NCBI GenBank assembly: GCA_951804985.1
Contig: OX638132.1
Location: 9,591,529-9,655,528, forward strand
Length of the DNA: 64,000 nucleotides
Direction of reading: 5' to 3'
Source: Dryomyza anilis
Lineage: Eukaryota > Arthropoda > Insecta > Diptera > Dryomyzidae
Positions 60,257 to 64,000 of the stretch are shown here, piece by piece. A program made the position numbers and the translations under genes. Below the pieces are notes generated by a model that saw nothing but the letters and a program-made list of their open reading frames with translations, made no database searches and was not told the origin of the DNA. Position 1 is the first letter of the stretch; each line of letters opens with the position of its first letter.

Positions 60257-60560
60257 TACACAGTTAAAAAAATTTCAACGTAAATATAGCAACGGAAATT
60301 AATTGATAACATTTTTTTTTTTTTTTTGGAATATCTACTAAGATCCACAGCACTTAGACAGACTATATCCATTGTACTGTGAAATCTATTCCCTACAATG
60401 TTGTGGTTAATATCACCACGAGCGACCATGCCCAAGCCGGGATTCGAATCCGAGACCTTCAGAATGCAAGTCCAGCGCGCTACCTCTGGACTGCTGAGGC
60501 ATTAGTTAATACTATTAATACAATTAATTGAATATACGAATGATTTAATCAAATCCCTGC
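60257..60560. mobile_element. CACAGAAAAAAT MITE left half, interrupted by a SINE
   Basis: tacacagttaaaaaaatttc and aacgtaaatatagcaacgg are the left end of the 47870/56793 family. A tRNA-derived SINE follows at 60308, and after it the familiar taatactattaatacaatta resumes before the copy fades. Confidence 0.5.
60308..60505 (-). mobile_element. tRNA-derived SINE with A-tail
   Basis: On the minus strand it starts gcctcagcagtccagaggta (A box), continues tctgaaggtc and ggattcgaatcccggc (strong B box), and ends in an A-run (60326-60308). The head resembles a tRNA of the GCCTC..GGTAGCGCG type. About 200 bp; target duplication not certain. Confidence 0.75.
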
Positions 60561-61731
60561 TGGGTTGGTGTATTTGCTATGGGTTGACGTAAATGTATTT
60601 ATTTAGCATATACACAAACCGACTTTTCAAACAACACAGTTTTAAAGACACTACAGTTTAAAGAAAATATTAAATTTGTTGGTCTCGGCCATGAACGTAG
60701 AACTATTTCTACTAGAGATACAATCGAAACTCAAATCATTGATTTGAATTGACAAAAATTAAAATTGTTTGTAGTTGATAATTTTTTTTTTAATATTTAT
60801 AATTAAAAATTTGTTAACCTTTTTAAATTGAAGTGTTATTTTGTATAAATAGAAATTAGTATTGATACCTTTACTGATTTCAATGACATTTTTGAAATCA
60901 ATAAAATAATGTTAAAATATTGTGAAATCTGATTGAAGTTCATCGGTACGAAGTTGATTTAAACTGACACAGTCTTCAGACAATACTCATCAAACCACTC
61001 AAAATGTGTCAACGATGTGTTGCCACCGTTGGAGTGGCCATTAATTGCTGATGAGGTTGAGGTTGTGTTGAATGTTGCTATTGCAAAAGCATAAAATACA
61101 ACAATATACGAAATAACAACAAATTGATGAAGTACTTAAACACACTTCTCGTTGCAGTTATTATCGACTCAACGCATAGAATGGATGACTCAAAAGCTTT
61201 GCCACTTTTTGTTTTAATACAAAAGAAAAGTTACTGGTGTTGGCAACACTTGATGCGAGATGCGTCAACATTGCATGAATAAATTCATAAATTAATTAAA
61301 TGTTAAATCATAATTTTAGCTGTCATTACTAACAAGTTGTCACTATCAAAGATTTGAGAATAATGTTAATATTGCTGTCGTTGCTGTTACTGGCATCAAC
61401 AGCAATATTGCTGTTATTTTTCATAATTGCAGAGTTGTTCCAATTCAAAACAACATTTTTCGATTTTCATTTTTTTTTAATTTATACTTTTTCCCCTTTA
61501 TATTTATTAAGTGTTAAATAAATGTTTGCATAATACATACAACTGTTGCTGCTGCTGGTTGTTAACACCCACAAAGACATCAATAACAATAACAACAACA
61601 ACAATAACCACCGCAAGAAGTTGTAAAATTACATATAATACACAGGGGCGAACTGTGATGAAAATTCTAAACGTTTTTAATTGGCAACAAAAAAAAGTTG
61701 TAATTCGATTGTTGGTGATTTCTTAATTTTT
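60561..61731. other. Intergenic stretch with a CAA microsatellite
   Basis: 61575-61612 is caataacaacaacaac-type simple repeat, and 61395-61420 holds the palindrome aacagcaatattgctgtt. No gene seen. Confidence 0.35.
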
Positions 61732-61892
61732 TATACCCTACACTAAGAGTGAAAGGGTATATTCAGTTTGGTACGCCGTTTGTAACACCCAGAAGAAAGC
61801 ATCTCCGGTATGGAAAAGTATATATATTCTTGATCAGCATGACCTCCTGAGTCGATTTAGCGATGTCCGTCCGTCTGTCCGTCTGTCTGTCC

Positions 61893-61938
<46 letters not shown>

Positions 61939-62505
61939 CTGTCCGTCTGTCTGTTGAAATCCCTAAGGCTTTTAAAATTGAAGAGCTAGATAAATGAAAC
62001 TTATAACTTAGATTACTAATATACCTACGCTGTATGTGCGAAAAAATTGGCGAGATCGGTCTATTGTGACCTATGATCCGACCACTTATGTTCAAATACC
62101 ACATATAAAATGTACATATAAAGATCAATTTTTATGTATACGTGCTTAGGTAAACTTTGTTGGTCAAATATATATTGACATCATGCTCAAATACATGATA
62201 ATAATGTTTTCCGGCGAAAAGACTTGTGGTTCACAAAAAAAAAATCGAAATTCGGTACACCTACCCATTTGTAAATATGGGTATCAAATGAATGGAAATT
62301 CTTCAGCGATTGAATGTTTGTAGTTTTTTTCAGGATTCGTATACCCTGGTGACCTATATATCACTTTGAATGGTAACCACACATATGTGTAGGGTATTTA
62401 TAGTCGGCTTAGACCGACTATAATTTTGATAATCCTAACTATCATAATTACACCTACTTTAAAATTTCCCATGTGATCTAACCTTCCCAACTGGTTTTTG
62501 ATGGA
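61732..62505 (-). mobile_element. Helitron/DINE-like dispersed repeat, copy B
   Basis: Inverted full copy of 9416-10147: hairpin tataccct..agggtata at 61732-61762, (gtctgtcc)n microsatellite at 61865-61952, palindrome at 62399-62423, end cttcccaactgg. The microsatellite is longer than in copy A. Confidence 0.65.
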
Positions 62506-62509
62506 CTGC

Positions 62510-62960
62510 TCAATACGATTTTTTCTATGGATATCCCATAATTTAATTCTATATAATTCTTGGCTACTGATTTTGACTGTATACTCAGTTTTCTCCTATA
62601 ACGTTTTTTCGAAATTTTAATTGAAGTAATAGCACTTTTCCAGACACTTACTAGATTAAAAAAACATACAGTAGTTTACAAAATTAGTTAATCAAAAAAT
62701 CTAAACATTATTTTTTTTTAAATTATTTAAACAAATTTTAATATATTAACTAATGATAATATCCCTACAAACTCGTATTATTTTTGTTTTAAATTTCAAC
62801 TATTATTTTTATATTATTTAGAATCAATTGAAGATTATAATTTATGATTACCTTGAATATAGTTTAAACTAACCACTAAAAATACTAACTTTTATACATC
62901 GGTTCTACTTTTTAAAATATACCGTTTCTGTCACGGCATGTATTTTTCTACATATATGGT
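62510..62960. repeat. Left part of the CTATATAATTCG foldback family
   Basis: taattctatataattcttgg, attttgactgtatactcag and ttccagacacttactag match 4060-4160 in order. Right end missing. Confidence 0.5.
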
Positions 62961-63216
62961 CCTATTACACACCAAATCTCAACTTTTGACTGCACCTGTG
63001 AGAAAATCCTATATATTACAGAAGTACGCTAAAAAAATAAAATACAAGTCTTATTCCCAGTTATTCTGGATCAATTCGTTACAAAGTTTTATTTGCATTT
63101 GAAAAGCAAGTGTATATCAAATTTGTAATCGAAAATTGAAAAAAACATGAATGTACTTCATAGTTGAGACATCATTGAGTATGCAAATGAAAAGAATTAT
63201 CCGATATCAAATCGTT

Positions 63217-63270
63217 AACAATATTTCATAGTATCAAATATTGTTATCAAATATTTCATAGTATCATTTC
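63217..63270 (+). repeat. Short tandem duplication
   Basis: aatatttcatagtatcaaat is followed after a few bases by atatttcatagtatcatttc; a local duplication of roughly 30 bp. Confidence 0.5.
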
Positions 63271-63480
63271 AAATGCGAATAAAACCTTTTAATGATTGAA
63301 TATTGAAACCTTTTTTATATCACATTCAACTTCAAATAGAAACTTTATTCAAATTCATATAGAAACTTTAACGAATGATCTTAAAAAACTGGGTACACAC
63401 AAATTCTTCGAATGATTCCTAGTTTCACATACTGGTCGAATTTTTTATTTCTGCAAAATAGTGTCAGACTATTGATGATC

Positions 63481-63556
63481 AAAAATTTCTTGTTCTTGTT
63501 CTTGCATCTTGTTTTTGTTCTTATTGCAAGAACAAGAGCAAGTGCAAGACTAACAC
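63481..63556. repeat. Palindromic ttcttg / caagaa microsatellite
   Basis: cttgttcttgttcttgcat at 63490 faces gcaagaacaagagcaagtgc at 63525; it would fold into a hairpin. Confidence 0.6.
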
Positions 63557-63749
63557 TGCAAGAAAAGCAAAACTCTTGCGTTTTTTTATCATTTAATGTA
63601 TTTAAGATAATAATGAAATATGGAAAGTAACAATGGAAAGCGTGCAACATATTTATGAACGTGAACATTAATGAATATGTGTGTTTTTATTTATTTATTT
63701 TTTGTTTTTCAAGGCAAAAGAATATAAGCATCTTAAAAATAATGTCTCT

Positions 63750-63789
63750 GAAGCACTTTTGAAGCGGTAAATAGCTTCAAAAGTGCTTC
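63750..63789. repeat. Perfect 16-bp inverted repeat
   Basis: gaagcacttttgaagc (63750-63765) and gcttcaaaagtgcttc (63774-63789) with an 8-nt loop. Confidence 0.8.
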
Positions 63790-64000
63790 AAAAGTCACTT
63801 GAAAAAGATAAAATAGACAAAACAATGTTTTACTTGTATACATAGTTTTTTTTTGTTAATTGTAAAATCATGAAGTTTTTTTTTAAGTTAAGTTTTATGT
63901 GCATTCTTTCATTTAACTTATAAAACCAACAAAAAAAAATAATAAATAATATATGAACATTTTTAGCAGAATATCAGCTAAATGTGCTATTGGTTTTTTT

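Noticed and set aside
60430..60505. Functional tRNA gene on the minus strand
   Set aside because: A good B box, but stems do not close and an A-tail follows; it is a SINE.

Overview
The window is AT-rich animal nuclear DNA from a fly. Genes are split by introns with GT..AG borders. Three genes can be rebuilt exon by exon, and their closest remembered relatives are dipteran: annexin B9, the RAD51 paralog RAD51C (spindle-D in Drosophila) and an SLC5-type sodium/monocarboxylate symporter. The density of short inverted-repeat elements, hAT derivatives and fly-type dispersed repeats with a GACAGACGG microsatellite suggests a higher fly (Schizophora, for example a tephritid or calyptrate). The exact lineage cannot be fixed from the sequence alone. 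No bacterial, organellar or viral genome features were seen.

Layout. From 1.4 to 8.1 kb the minus strand carries annexin B9: three common coding exons and two alternative last exons (3484-3537 and 1377-1430), each of exactly 17 codons plus stop. A noncoding first exon and promoter may lie near 13.5 kb. From 18.8 to 21.0 kb the minus strand carries a compact six-exon RAD51C-like gene (259 aa). From 40.3 to 58.9 kb the plus strand carries a nine-exon SLC5 symporter (592 aa) whose first intron is 10.9 kb. The rest, about 19 kb between the RAD51C and SLC5 genes plus most intron sequence, is a graveyard of transposable elements.

The three genes have unrelated jobs (calcium-dependent membrane binding, meiotic or DNA-repair recombination, solute uptake), so no pathway links them. 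The most interesting structure is in the repeats. Several short-element families share a CAC..AAAA / TTTT..GTG terminus flanked by TA. An hAT element has inserted into an older copy of its own family, and both 8-bp target duplications are still readable. Two further hAT elements share a 12-bp terminus. Intron 4 of the symporter gene holds elements nested three deep, and intron 1 contains a 1.36-kb foldback that would form long double-stranded RNA if transcribed.

All calls are from reading the sequence. Exon borders were checked by reading frame and splice sites. Family names come from remembered motifs, not searches. Repeat borders are approximate unless a target duplication is given.
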